Part shown: in pieces, positions 11,835 through 21,619 of the stretch
How positions within the stretch are numbered: position 1 is the first letter of the stretch
Layout of the letters: every line of letters begins with the position of its first letter
Assembly: GCA_025435555.1 (NCBI GenBank)
Contig: JAIWWG010000026.1
Location: forward strand, 248,001 to 312,000
Source: Chytriomyces cf. hyalinus JEL632
Lineage: Eukaryota > Chytridiomycota > Chytridiomycetes > Chytridiales > Chytriomycetaceae
DNA length: 64,000 bases
Direction: 5' to 3'
Position numbers and translations under genes: made by a program
Notes under the pieces: model-generated
Seen by the model: the letters and a program-made list of their open reading frames with translations, nothing else
What the model was told of the DNA's origin: nothing
The model's database searches: none

Positions 11835-12869
11835 ATGGATCAGAAAACGGAGGGTCCGTGCGCTGCGTGGAAGTCTCCCTCCTCTCAAGCGATCGTCCCT
11901 GGCGCCCGCTGCTTACTGCCTGGCACCACCCTGGCCTCCTGCACACGCATGACGGACGGCAGCAATTCACTCTGGTTCGCAAACAAGACCCTGTCAGCCA
12001 CCCACTCTACGCAGTACGGCGTCAACACCTTCTTCTCTTACACTGCCAAGTTGACGTCAACCAACGTCACGTTCGCAGTCAGGTCATCTGCAATAGGCTT
12101 CTTTGGCCCACAAGTCTTGGATGACAGCTATGAAAGTTGGAACATTAACGCAAGTTTCTGTTTAAGACGGGACGCTCCTTTTCTCGCATTGGTCCGTGAC
12201 AACATGACATTCTGGGATGAAACGAACAGCCCTCAGTTTACCCTGAAAAGCACCACAATCACAAGTGGAACAAAAACTTCAAATTCATCATCGGACAATT
12301 CCCGCTTCGCAAGCAATGCTCCAATTTATATCGTCGCTGGAATCATCATGCTGATGGTGCTGTCACTGCGGTTGAGTAAAAACAGCACTGGTGGTGGTGG
12401 TGGTGCCGCACACTCGAGGGCGGCGCAAATCCCACAACCACTGATCCGAATCAACGGGCTTCAACCGCCGGCGGAAGAAGCTTTACCCGCGTATCAGCAG
12501 CCGCAGCACGAGATGCAAAGCATACTATCAACATCACCATCCGCCGACGCCGATTTGAATGCCGGCGCTTCGATCGCAAGTAGGAGAAGTTCAGTTGTAC
12601 CGTCGATTGCTGGTTCGGAAGTACTTTTGCTGGAGAATTGGTCAGTTGAGGAAGTGGCAAGATGGGTCCGTTTGAACGGGGCTGGGCCTGTTGGTGCAGA
12701 ACGCGTGCGAGCAGATCTGATAGATGGAGGTGTGTTGACGCAGTTGACTGTGGAGGAAATATTGCAAGTGTTTGCATTAGAGGATGACTATGAGAGGGAT
12801 AAACTGCGAGAGGCGTTGACCGTGCTGAAGGCAGACAACGGAGAGGCGCCGCCTGTGTACGATGACTGA
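11835..12869 (+). CDS. Single-pass membrane protein with C-terminal SAM domain, copy 2
   Basis: A tandem paralogue of the gene at 10412, with the same order: sequon-rich ectodomain, one membrane span (about 'IYIVAGIIMLMVLSL'), a linker containing a Gly run, then a SAM domain and a terminal PPVYDD. I chose the Met at 11835 because MDQKTEGPCAAW aligns with MDGPCTSW of copy 1; the frame is open eight codons further upstream. Shared blocks include 'MTDGSNSLWFANKTLS' and 'THSTQYGV'. The two ectodomains have diverged more than the SAM domains, as expected if the outside is under different selection; that reading is inference. No signal peptide is visible. AATAAA-like sequences follow the stop codon. 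Confidence 0.8.
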   Translation: MDQKTEGPCAAWKSPSSQAIVPGARCLLPGTTLASCTRMTDGSNSLWFANKTLSATHSTQYGVNTFFSYTAKLTSTNVTFAVRSSAIGFFGPQVLDDSYESWNINASFCLRRDAPFLALVRDNMTFWDETNSPQFTLKSTTITSGTKTSNSSSDNSRFASNAPIYIVAGIIMLMVLSLRLSKNSTGGGGGAAHSRAAQIPQPLIRINGLQPPAEEALPAYQQPQHEMQSILSTSPSADADLNAGASIASRRSSVVPSIAGSEVLLLENWSVEEVARWVRLNGAGPVGAERVRADLIDGGVLTQLTVEEILQVFALEDDYERDKLREALTVLKADNGEAPPVYDD

Positions 12870-13974
12870 GTAGACTTTGACATCTCATAAATAAACAAAT
12901 CACGTTGGACGTGTTGGATAAGATGTCAAGAGAGTCTCCGAAGCCATGAGGACGCCTGCCTTGGGATGTTCGAGGAGGTATGCGCGTTATTGTGTACCCT
13001 TCCGTTCGTACGCGTTGTAGTCCGCGCTGATGTTCAGCGTCTTTTCGCTCGAAAAGGACCGGCAGGGCTTGTGTTGGCTGTATTAATTGACGGAACTCAG
13101 TGACAGACAACGGGGATACCCCACCTGTGTACATATGAGGGAGTGTTGGCTGTCTGGAAATGAGGACTCGACAATAAAGATAGATCTGAAAGGGTTGCTT
13201 CCCAATGCCATGTGAATGGTTTGCCAGAATTTTGAATGTCACAAGCCACCTCCCACTCAGGCAGCGCCATCTCAAGGACCAGCGACACCAGCACAAGGCC
13301 GCAAGGGATACGAAAGCAGAATCTGAACGCAGCGTACACAGGCCTCATATGCATGGCACTCCTTCTCCTCCTGCCAAGCCTGGCTCAATTCGAGAATCGG
13401 ACAAGTCCAGGTGGCTCCCTTGTGCCTGAATTTGGAATAGCACTGCTTAAAAATTCCGTGGCGAGTCTCAGAATTGAATTGGTGGGCGGTGCAGGGCATC
13501 TAGGTTCTCCAAGGCACTGGAGCCATTGCCTCATTCATGATGGAAATTGAATCCACACATTCTTTGCTGATAACGCCACCAGAAGTGATTCATGAGGAGC
13601 AGAGCAGCGATGGCACAGTTCAGCTGATGATTCGATTCCCCCCATCCTCATGCCTGCCATTCTTTCAGCCCTCACATCGTTTCACACTCTTCGTCAACCT
13701 CCCGACGCTAATTGCTCATTTTGAATTCAGGGGCTCATCAGTTGATGTTGTGTACATGGGAGCACCATTCCCAAAGGAGGAAGAGCTTCATTCTTTGACA
13801 GACAACTGCCTCTACTGAGATAGGAAGGCATAAACTGTAATATACCTGCTTCAAAACTCCACGCATGCAAACAGAAGCATCATTAATACCGCCATGTACC
13901 TCCTCCAACCTCTCAAGACAGGTGTGACATGTGGCTTTGGGACACTCTCTTGGATCAGTCCCCACTTCCACTTC
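12870..13974. other. Decayed duplication debris, no clear gene
   Basis: No convincing gene. At 13105-13138 (+) there is a short relic of the SAM-gene 3' end encoding DNGDTPPVYI and a stop, which marks another copy whose remainder is gone. Open frames at 13236-13550 and 13537-13818 have no domain I recognise. The latter frame may keep a fragment around 'VDVVYMGAPFPKEEE', but no family can be named. Confidence 0.4.
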
Positions 13975-14211
13975 TTGCCATGCTGAAAATGCAAGCTGTC
14001 AATATGTATGAGATCATGATTCTGCGTGGAGAGACTTTTGAGTTTTCATGATGTGAGCATTTCAACAGTTGACCATCAAGTTTTATGTGGACTCAGCAAC
14101 ACTTGCCCCTTTGTCTAATTCTATGGCAGTCTTATATGTACACAGGTGGAGTCTCCCTGTTATTTGCCTTCAACACTGCCAATGCCTTACGCAGTTTATC
14201 CTTCTCATAGT
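13975..14211 (-). pseudogene. 3' end plus flank of a SAM-domain gene copy
   Basis: The minus strand of 14132-14211 encodes the last part of the SAM protein (YEKDKLRKALAVLKANN..TPPVYI). The following 13975-14131 is similar to the 3' flank of copy 1 (11420-11570), including the 'gatcatgattctgcg' block. So the duplicated unit included downstream DNA. The fragment ends abruptly at 14211, where an LTR fragment begins. Confidence 0.75.
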
Positions 14212-14477
14212 GGTTGCAAACCTTAACAGCTATGCCAGAATCATAAAAATTCCATATATTTGCTTTCCAACCATGTTTATACTTGATCAGAGCAAGAATA
14301 GTTGAAGTCATGTAGTGGAATAAGCTATCGTCATCTGCAAGTCTGCACCCTTTATTGAACATGAGGATTCATGCATTCATTCCTCTTTATCTGCAGTAGA
14401 GAATAAGAGATGAATCGGGGAGAATTAACCTTTATTGAAGTAAACAGTGCTCCATCACTTGAGACTGATATTCAACA
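14212..14477 (-). repeat. Internally deleted LTR fragment (same family as 50726-56250)
   Basis: Read on the minus strand it starts with the LTR terminus TGTTGAATATCAGTC at 14477. It then lacks a segment present in the other copies (after 'ctgcagataaag') and continues through the tRNA-like A-box region to 14212, where it stops inside that region. It is a third, truncated copy of the LTR family seen at 14717-15362 and 50726-56250. Confidence 0.75.
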
Positions 14478-14494
14478 TATTCCTTGAATCTGGG

Positions 14495-14614
14495 ACCTTG
14501 CGCCTCCACAGCAGCTACTTGAGCAACTTTTGCTGCCACTGCAGCAGCCCATTTCTTGATCCAGTTCCTTTGCGCAGTGTCAAACTTAAGCGCTTCTTTT
14601 CCATGTTCCTTTAA
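14495..14614 (-). pseudogene. Fragment of the PP1/CBM21 gene
   Basis: About 120 bp closely similar to 19490-19610, the part of the CBM21 gene that encodes 'KEALEFDTAQRDWIKK' and the following Ala/Val-rich helix. It has no start, no splice context and a diverged flank, so it is a stray duplicated piece lying between two LTR fragments. Confidence 0.75.
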
Positions 14615-14716
14615 CTATCAACACGTTTCTGAAGTAAATCCATGTGAACTCTTGCTTGTGGCTTGGTCTTGATGATCATAATGTCTCCCTTCCACTAGTG
14701 TAATCAACAGCTATAG

Positions 14717-15362
14717 TGAAAAAGTGAATCAGTGCTGACAATTCAGTTTTTCAAGCTGATTAGTCATTCATTACTGGCTGACAGTTAAGGCTTGTCAATT
14801 ATAATTAATATCCCCACACTGGGTAAAGTTATTGATTAATTGCTTGACAGGCTTGACATATTAGTCATACAAAAGTAGCAATAGAATACTTTTCCAAGTT
14901 GATTTCTATTTCTTCTTCTTCTGCTTATTTCTCTATAAAGATCAGAAGATAGCTGCATGAAGTTGACAGCAGTGTGGGTTGAACCAGTGACCTGTGGGTC
15001 TTTGGTCGCAAACCTTAACAACTAAGCCAGAATCATATAAATTCCAAACAATTACTTTCAACCATGTTTATGCTTGATCAGAGCAAGAATAGTTGAAATC
15101 ATGTAGTGGAATAAGCTATCGTCATCTACAAGTCTGCACCCTTTATAGAATACGAGTATTCATATACTCATTCCTTGTTATTGTATCTACTAGACGTTTA
15201 CCCTACTCAATGTCATAATTCATGCCCATATGTATTGAGGTTGGTGGAATGGTGAAGTGCGTGACTCTTCTTTATCTGCAGTAGAGAATAAGAGATGAAT
15301 CAGGGAGAATTAACCTTTATTGAAGTAAACAGTGCTCCATCACTTGAGACTGATATTCAACA
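14717..15362 (-). repeat. Truncated LTR, unoccupied version of the gypsy target
   Basis: The minus strand begins TGTTGAATATCAGTC at 15362 and matches 50726-51048 joined directly to 55699-56022. Around 15035-15045 the sequence 'tttggaatttatatgatt' is uninterrupted. In the other copy a gypsy element sits at this point between GAATT and GAACT. The far ~230 bp of the 875-bp LTR are missing here. The region contains the tRNA-like A-box/B-box block (near 14985-15030). Confidence 0.85.
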
Positions 15363-15404
15363 AGATTCATGCTCATGCTTGTCACCCTTTCTAGTCAGAG
15401 TTGG

Positions 15405-16145
15405 TTAGACCTTGCATACAAAGTCTGGCTTCCTGTCAAGCCGGTTTGTGTTTACCAGTCGTACTTCTTCCAAGAAGCTTGCTAACGATTTTTCAGGTGG
15501 TACAGGATCCCAGGTTGACTTGAACATTAGCCATATACCATTTTCGAGACCCTTGACCAAATCACCAATCTGGGCCTTCTCATCGAGTTCTGGACTACCA
15601 GCCATTCTTGCTGCTGCATTGTAGAACCCAATCTCATCTTGCTTGATGAGTAGGTAATCTTCCAGCTTGAAAGTCCATCCTGTCTCATCATTTGTTTACT
15701 TGTAGGACTTCATTTGGACCAATAGATTATCCAGGTCTTCACCACTGACAATGGCAAGGATAGCATGACAAATAGCCTTGTACATTTCATGAGCTGTAGC
15801 AACTCCAGCATGGGTAGTGATATGGTACAGTGTTTCATCAACTCTGCCAAGCAGAATCCTTCTGACCTTTCGATCCTTTATCTCCCAGGACTTGATAATC
15901 TCAGCATTGGAACCTGAAGCAGGTCTGGCCATCATACCATCGAGGATGAGTATCATATTGTCGCTATCCACTTCATCATCCATGACCTTGCAACAAAGCT
16001 TGTAGTCCCACTTAGCTAAGTGGTTGTAGTTATTCAGACCGATGGTAGTGTCATGCTCATCCAGAAGCTTTTTTAGGTAACTGTTGGTGTCTTTGTTTGC
16101 CATTTCAATGTTGATCAATTTATATGATAGACTTGTAGCTATCAA
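15405..16145 (-). pseudogene. Ty1/copia-type gag remnant
   Basis: Two reading-frame segments in the same frame (16145-15699 and 15695-15405) are separated by one in-frame TAA at 15696-15698. The first resembles the copia Gag/UBN2 region: 'KWDYKLCCKVMDDEV', then 'DETLYHITTHAGVATAHEMYKAI', the tA..W-type signature. No protease, integrase or reverse transcriptase is present. The minus-strand LTR starts 43 bp beyond its end, so this may be a gag joined to a 3' LTR after loss of pol. No 5' LTR is visible upstream. Confidence 0.65.
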
Positions 16146-16377
16146 TCACACGAGAGTCAGACTCTTAATCTGGTAAGTTTACGTTGTAACTATCTGCACA
16201 CGTTACTGGTTAAATGCGGTCAGTTTATTCAAGAGGAAAGGGAATCATACCTGCACACGTTACTAGTTAAATGCAGTAACATGTGCACCCAAAGACCTCT
16301 TGCTTAAATACCGAAATAAGAAATGAAGAAACTTCGAGAAAAACATTTGAAATAAACAAAAAATTCCAAATCGATTA

Positions 16378-16506
16378 ACATGAAATCTGCAACAGTTTCA
16401 TGCCAGTCAATTCCTTCACAAAAACAAGCCCATCTTCATCATCTCCATGCCAGTGCCTTGCCGCGAGACACGCGCTGCGAGTGACTTCAAGTCAGCTGCA
16501 GACTAC
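16378..16506 (-). pseudogene. Relic of the ZNG1 last exon
   Basis: The minus strand encodes SADLKSLAARVSRQG, clearly related to [15 protein letters not shown] at the end of the ZNG1 gene (10300-10388). It then degenerates. Together with the SAM gene at 16858-17910 and its flank it forms a scrambled copy of the 10.3-11.7 kb interval. The ancestral neighbours are in the wrong order, so more than one rearrangement occurred. Confidence 0.7.
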
Positions 16507-16857
16507 AACGCGTGCAAATGGAAGGGTCTTTGCTACGGCTTATTCTTCCTTGAACGTCCGCTTAGCAAACTAGCCTTTTGAAATAACTGTGAGGATGCGA
16601 GCTGAACTTCCACTTTTAATTGCTGCGAAAACAAGCCATGGCACTATTGAGACAAAGGCAACGGAAATTGGTACTCTGTTTCGACATGCCCTCAAGCTTT
16701 CTTTGCTGCAACTTCTTGCCATGCAGATCGTGATTCTGCGTGCAGAGACTGTTGAGTTTCCCGATGTGTGGGCATTCAACAAGTTAACCAACTCATTCAT
16801 CAATGTTTAATGTTGACTCCGCAGCATGCACCGTTTGTCTAATTCTACTAGCATCCC

Positions 16858-17910
16858 TTACACATACACAGGTGGGGTCTCCCCGTTATTTTCCTTTAGC
16901 ACTGCCAATGCCTCTCGCAATTTATCTCTCTCATATTCATCCTCCAATGAAAACACTTGCAGAAGTTCCTCCACAGTCAACTGCTTCAGCACGCCTCCAT
17001 CCATTCGGAGGGTCCTAACCTTTTCTGCTCCAGAAAGCCCAGCTCCGTTCAAACGTACCCACGCAGCAACTTCTTCAACGGACCAGTTCTCCAGCGAAAG
17101 TACCTCCGATGGCATCACCGATGGCGCAAGAGAGACTCTCCGGCTTGCTACCAAAGGACTGGTAATTGATTCGGCGTTTCTTGTTGCGGGAGTTGAAGTT
17201 GAAACGATGCCTTCCATTTCGTCGGTCTGATTATATGCAGGCAATGTTTCCTCCACTGGACGTTGTACATTTACAAAGGCGACTGGTCGTGGCTCTAAAG
17301 GCCCTCCTTCTTGATTGTCTCTACATCTTTGACAATATGAACCCGAACTTATTAACCCAAAGGCAAGCATGACAACCAGAAAGATTGGCCATATAGTAGA
17401 TATGAAGGAACTGTCTGAGAAAAAGTCTGAAGAAGAAGTTTTAGGACCGGAGGTGGGTTTGGTAGTGGGTGTTGTTGTTTGGGAGGGTCGTTCCTGGTAG
17501 AATGGGGGATAGGTGGTCTCATTCCAGGAGATGACATTGTTGCGGACCAGCGCCAAGAACGGAAACGAGTTTCGCAGGCATAGACTTGCATTGATGTCGC
17601 CTTTAAAGTATACAGGGCCGGGAAGAGAGCTTCGATCGTAGAAAAAGCCCATGCCGTTCGGCATGACATTGAACGTGACAGTGCCCGTGCGATCCAGTTC
17701 TGCACTGTAGGAGAAGAAGGTGTTGACGCCGTACTGAGTGGACTTGGTGGCCGAGAAGGTTTTGTTGGCGTACCAGAGTGAGTCGGTGCCGTCCGTCATT
17801 GTTGAGCATTGGGTCAGAATAGTGCCTGGCGGGACGCAGACCGTTCCGGCAGTTGTGTTTGTGACTGGCGTGAATGGCGTTGTCCAGGAAGTGCAGGGAC
17901 TGTTGTCCAT
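16858..17910 (-). CDS. Single-pass membrane protein with C-terminal SAM domain, copy 3
   Basis: About 350 residues on the minus strand, intact. The Met at 17910 (MDNSPCTSWTTPF) matches the starts of copies 1 and 2; the frame is open 20 codons upstream. Order: sequon- and Cys-containing ectodomain, a Thr/Ser/Pro-rich stalk ('TTTPTTKPTSGPKTSSS'), one membrane span (about 'IWPIFLVVMLAFGLI'), a Cys-rich juxtamembrane patch, a linker and a C-terminal SAM domain ending PPVYV. About 240 bp downstream of the stop (16620-16857) are also similar to the flank of copy 1. Ligand and partner are unknown. Confidence 0.8.
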   Translation of the reverse strand: MDNSPCTSWTTPFTPVTNTTAGTVCVPPGTILTQCSTMTDGTDSLWYANKTFSATKSTQYGVNTFFSYSAELDRTGTVTFNVMPNGMGFFYDRSSLPGPVYFKGDINASLCLRNSFPFLALVRNNVISWNETTYPPFYQERPSQTTTPTTKPTSGPKTSSSDFFSDSSFISTIWPIFLVVMLAFGLISSGSYCQRCRDNQEGGPLEPRPVAFVNVQRPVEETLPAYNQTDEMEGIVSTSTPATRNAESITSPLVASRRVSLAPSVMPSEVLSLENWSVEEVAAWVRLNGAGLSGAEKVRTLRMDGGVLKQLTVEELLQVFSLEDEYERDKLREALAVLKENNGETPPVYV

Positions 17911-18540
17911 GTTAGTTGGGGATGCAAATTGGGTGAGTGGCTTGACTTCCAATAATTTTTGAAAGTCCAAAATCCAAACTCACAACAAGCCGCGTCGTTA
18001 TCTGCTTCCTTTGCGAGCGAAGAGGCGTAATGCGCGTCTTCGGAGTAGTGAACACAGGACGCGTACGAAATAATGGATTGGAAAATTGACATGCCTGCAA
18101 AGTCCTTCAGCAACCGCGAGACGAGTACGATGCGCAGTAGAGGTATTCAACAACGCGGCCTTATTCATGGCTTTGTTTTCCAGCTGATCATTCTCACTCA
18201 AATGCCATGCACGCACACGCGGCAGATGTCTCGCGTCGCAACGCTCAAATTTGTGAGTTCAAAAATTTTAGACACTCCCAAGCAAGCACTCTGAGGTTGA
18301 GCTTTTTTCGTATTGCAACATTGATTGTTACGCCAGGGTATCCAGCAATCATTTACAGAACCAAATGCGGTTGAAACCATGGCATGATAGAACACAAAAG
18401 AGGAATGACGATTGGCCAGTGACAGGTGTAAAATGCATGGAAGCTGCTTGTGTGGTGCCCTTTGTTTTGCTCAACAGTCGACCCACAGTTAATATGGACC
18501 CCAACAAGACGTGTCTCTCTTTTCTATTTCTATAGCTCCC
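17911..18540. other. Unassigned stretch between SAM-gene copies
   Basis: On the minus strand, 18110-17990 contains an open segment ('FAGMSIFQSIISYASCVHYSEDAHY...') with plausible amino-acid composition. It has an upstream stop, and I recognise no family. It may be an exon remnant of a lost gene. Nothing else is supported. Confidence 0.3.
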
Positions 18541-18542
18541 CT

Positions 18543-18997
18543 CTATACGTACACAGGTGGAGTCTCCCCGTTGTTTGCCTTCAACACTGTCAATGCCTCA
18601 CGCAGTTTATCCTTCTCGTAATCATCCTCCAACGCAAACACTTGCAGTATTTCCTCCACAGTCAATTGCGCCAATACACCTCCATCCATCTGATTCTCCC
18701 TGACCTTTTCTGCTCCAGCAAGTGCGGCCATTTAACCGCACCCACGCAGCTACTTCTTCAACTGACCAGCTCTAGAGTAATAAGATTTCCGACCCAGACG
18801 CTGATGTCGCAACAGATACTCTCCCACTTGCTACCGACAATCCAGCATTCGATTCAGATCTTGTTGCGAGAGGGAGGAGGTGATTACGTTGAAATGATTG
18901 TCAGTCAGTGAGGTGCTGCCCTGTGAGCACGCATACACTTCCTGTGGTGGTGTTTGTGACTGGCGTGTATGGCGTGGTCCAGGATGCGCAGGGACTG
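18543..18997 (-). pseudogene. Internally deleted SAM-membrane-protein pseudogene
   Basis: The minus strand starts near 18997 with the family N-terminus (a Met-Asn-Ser-Pro-Cys start and a TPYTPVTN-like segment). It then jumps at about 18900 directly to the cytoplasmic linker and SAM domain ('AGAEKVRENQMDGGVLAQLTVEE', ending PPVYV at 18543). The middle of the ectodomain and the membrane span are missing. A frameshift and stop codons interrupt the SAM start near 18770. Confidence 0.8.
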
Positions 18998-19143
18998 TTC
19001 ATCTGTTGCGTCTTTGTTTTAAGTTAACTAAAATGAATGCCGCGGCGATTTCTTTTAATTTTGCTAAATTGAAAAGATTTACAAGCATTCATAAATCTGG
19101 TTTTTGTTTCTTTTGTTTCTTCAATTGAACACGTTTTCTTCAT

Positions 19144-20715
19144 TCAAAAGATGGGGCTCGTGCTGAATGGAAACTCAAACGTGCCAGAAACTACGCAGTC
19201 ACTTCCACGCACATTTACCGGCGTGGATGATATTGCCACAGCAGAGTCCGACTGGATGTTTGCATCCGGAGACGCGCCAAAACCGGTGTCGGCTGATCCT
19301 GCAATGGATTCGGCATACAAGTTTGATGCGGGCTTCCTGAGCGTAACGCTTCTTGGAGGTACAGTTTGCGATGCACGATCATCAGTGTTCCATGCAGTAA
19401 AATCGGTGCTGACGAGATTTGGACTCCCAGCAGCTGCAGGTGACGACCTTCGCCGACGGCGCCAGTTTGCCTGAAACTCTTGATCAATTTTTTGCGCCTC
19501 CACGGCAGCTACCTGAGCAACTTTTGCTGCCACTGCAGCAGCCCGTTTCTTGATCCAGTCCCTTTGCGCAGTGTCAAACTCGAGCGCTTCTTTTCCATGT
19601 TCCTTTTCTGCACCGAGATTGCCATCCAAAAATTGTCCCGATTGTGGCGTGGGACCAGTTGGCTCATTCCCTCTGACGCCTCTTTCTAAAACCACCACAT
19701 GATTCGAACCGCCTCGATTGTCCCATACTTCATACTGCTGCTCACCTTCACCAAACACACACTGCACAGCAAATTCAACGGTGACAATATCCGCGTTCAG
19801 CCATCCTGCATCTTTCTTTGCTTTCGAAATTTGATTCGCCGTGTCATGGACACGCTCTACTTTCATTTCGACACGAAATCGATCTACAAGACCGCCATCC
19901 AAACTCGTGACAAAAACTCCGTCACCTTCTGTCCAATGAAGATTTCCTGACCGCCATGCATCTGCCGTGAAGCAGCATTGAACGCGTTTCTTGAAGGCCC
20001 AGTTTCTCACAAGAACAGTGACAAGCAAGACGGCTGTATTTGCGTCACTCGCGCCTTGAGCAATATAAACACTTTCAAGAGCTATTGGGGTCTTTTCTGT
20101 CGAAAGCACGTGTTGAGAGAATCCGCTGGGTGTTGTTTTTGATAAAATGTGCCATGGTTGGAATTGCATTCGGTTTTTGGAGTGTGTGCTGTTTGGGTTG
20201 GTAAAGGAGGAGATTTGGTTTTTTTTTGGACGGAGTTTTGGCACGTGGGGATAATTCGCGAATGTCGTGCCCGGTCCCGAGGAGGTGCTTGTAAATGGCT
20301 CATGAAGAGGTGGTTTATCAACGATCGAAAAGGCTTCTGTCGACTGATCCAGTTGAGAAACTTCAATCGAAGATTCTTGCTCCTTCTGGGAGCTGGTCGA
20401 TCTTGCTCGTGCAGCAATTGGATTGACACTGGCGACACATTCATCGCTTCCTGCAGCGCGAGAGTTTAAACTGGATAATGAGTTACTGGAAAGCGAGGAC
20501 AAGGAAGATGCTGGGGAAGAGGACAAGACGTTGTAGCGCTCAGCGACAAGAATGGACAGTGGAGTTTCTTCTTGAGTGTAGACGCAGACCTGCTCAAGGA
20601 CCTTGTTGAAGTGGATGCCCTTTGCCATTGGAGGATTTTTAAAACATGGAATGTTTGGTGAGGTATACTTTTTGAAGAAGGGAGTTGCGAGAATTTGGAA
20701 GAAGGATCCGCGCAT
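19144..20715 (-). CDS. Protein phosphatase 1 regulatory subunit, CBM21 glycogen-targeting type
   Basis: A 523-residue intronless frame. Near the N-terminus KGIHFNK fits the PP1-docking RVxF consensus, followed by 'VCVYTQEETPLSI' as in the glycogen-targeting subunits (Gac1/Pig in yeast, PPP1R3 in animals). A Ser-rich low-complexity linker leads to a CBM21 carbohydrate-binding domain at about residues 215-345. There ALESVYI..., VLVRNWAFKKRVQCCFT and the closing YEVWDNRGGSNHVVV can be read. Downstream are a coiled, Ala/Val-rich helix and an Arg run. The predicted job is to bring PP1 to glycogen and so activate glycogen synthase; this is family knowledge. A 120-bp copy of its helix-coding part lies at 14495-14614. 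The start at 20715 is the first Met; the Met 29 codons later, next to KGIHF, is also possible. Confidence 0.8.
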   Translation of the reverse strand: MRGSFFQILATPFFKKYTSPNIPCFKNPPMAKGIHFNKVLEQVCVYTQEETPLSILVAERYNVLSSSPASSLSSLSSNSLSSLNSRAAGSDECVASVNPIAARARSTSSQKEQESSIEVSQLDQSTEAFSIVDKPPLHEPFTSTSSGPGTTFANYPHVPKLRPKKNQISSFTNPNSTHSKNRMQFQPWHILSKTTPSGFSQHVLSTEKTPIALESVYIAQGASDANTAVLLVTVLVRNWAFKKRVQCCFTADAWRSGNLHWTEGDGVFVTSLDGGLVDRFRVEMKVERVHDTANQISKAKKDAGWLNADIVTVEFAVQCVFGEGEQQYEVWDNRGGSNHVVVLERGVRGNEPTGPTPQSGQFLDGNLGAEKEHGKEALEFDTAQRDWIKKRAAAVAAKVAQVAAVEAQKIDQEFQANWRRRRRSSPAAAGSPNLVSTDFTAWNTDDRASQTVPPRSVTLRKPASNLYAESIAGSADTGFGASPDANIQSDSAVAISSTPVNVRGSDCVVSGTFEFPFSTSPIF

Positions 20716-20813
20716 TGTGCGTTAAAATTTTACGCAATGTGAGTCAGTCACACACATACAGAAAGAGACGGGTTTGCGGACAGATTATTAATGAGACACG
20801 GAGTGAAGTACAG

Positions 20814-20857
20814 AGAGAGAGAGAGAGAGAGTGACGGAGAGAGAGAGAGAGAGAAAG
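20814..20857. repeat. GA-rich microsatellite
   Basis: Two runs of GA dinucleotides separated by 'gtgacg', embedded in a longer purine-rich strand that continues to about 20875. It sits between the PP1 subunit start and the upstream open frame, so it is probably promoter or intron DNA. Confidence 0.85.
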
Positions 20858-20886
20858 GAGAAAGAAAGAGGAACAAACTGTTTTTA

Positions 20887-21322
20887 CCTTCTTCACCCTC
20901 GCATTGTTGATTGCGCACTTCCAGCCTTTCCTCCCTGGACTCGATGCTAAACTCGTCGTGGGAGATACCGTCGGCGGCGAGCGTCCATACGTTTCATTGA
21001 ACACGGTGGAGTTGGGTGTTGCGAGACATTCGAGCGAGGTTCCCACCGATCTGCTGCGCCGGTTGGCACGTAAACGGGAGAACCCGGTGGACGCGTCTCT
21101 GCTAAGCCGGATACCTACGCTGGCCGATGTGGCCGCGAGAAGCCGAGTAGGTGGCTGAGTATCGGGGCTCGATCCAAGAGATTCCAGTCGTGGGCCGTTG
21201 TCGAACAGACTGCGCGAGACTTTCGCGTCCATGGATCCTTGTTTTGGTGGGGATACCTGTGTGGGGGATGGGTTGGGTGCAGTTAGTTGGTGGTGCTTGG
21301 CTGCTGGCTTGGGGCGTTGCAC
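20887..21322 (-). CDS. Hypothetical protein or upstream exon of the PP1 subunit
   Basis: A minus-strand frame rich in Ser, Pro, Thr and Arg, with no domain I recognise. It runs into 'GRKGWKCAINNARVKK', after which a GTAAAA donor-like site appears at about 20886. It could be a 5' exon of the gene at 20715, with the GA microsatellite in the intron, but I found no strong acceptor there. It may also be a separate low-complexity gene, or non-coding. Confidence 0.3.
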
Positions 21323-21619
21323 TGCATTGGAAATGGCTTCACCTTTTTACGAATATTTTCTGTTCAAATGCATGGTTCATATCCGAGTCTCTCCTTCCAT
21401 ATGAGCCAGTGCAGTTGTCTATAAAGCAACACTGCATCGAGCGTCGAAGCAGCCTCGATGCTCTGAGCAGCACTGGAATGGCTCCAGACTCACTCGCTCA
21501 GTCTTTGCCATTCGAAATACCGCTTATTCAGCCGGTGCCTCAAATTTAGCTTACTCAGCCCAAAGTAAACTTCATAAAAAAGGGCGCTTGAAGCACCAAG
21601 ACAAACCACACAAACCAAG

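Noticed and set aside
16193-16283. Two copies of 'ctgcacacgttact.gttaaatgc' about 60 bp apart, considered as a CRISPR-like or tandem array
   Set aside because: Only two units, in a eukaryotic genome, with no further repeats; a minor local duplication.
20904-21158. Plus-strand frame opposite the Ser/Pro-rich upstream exon
   Set aside because: No domain and no splice context. The minus strand is at least as plausible, and neither is strong.
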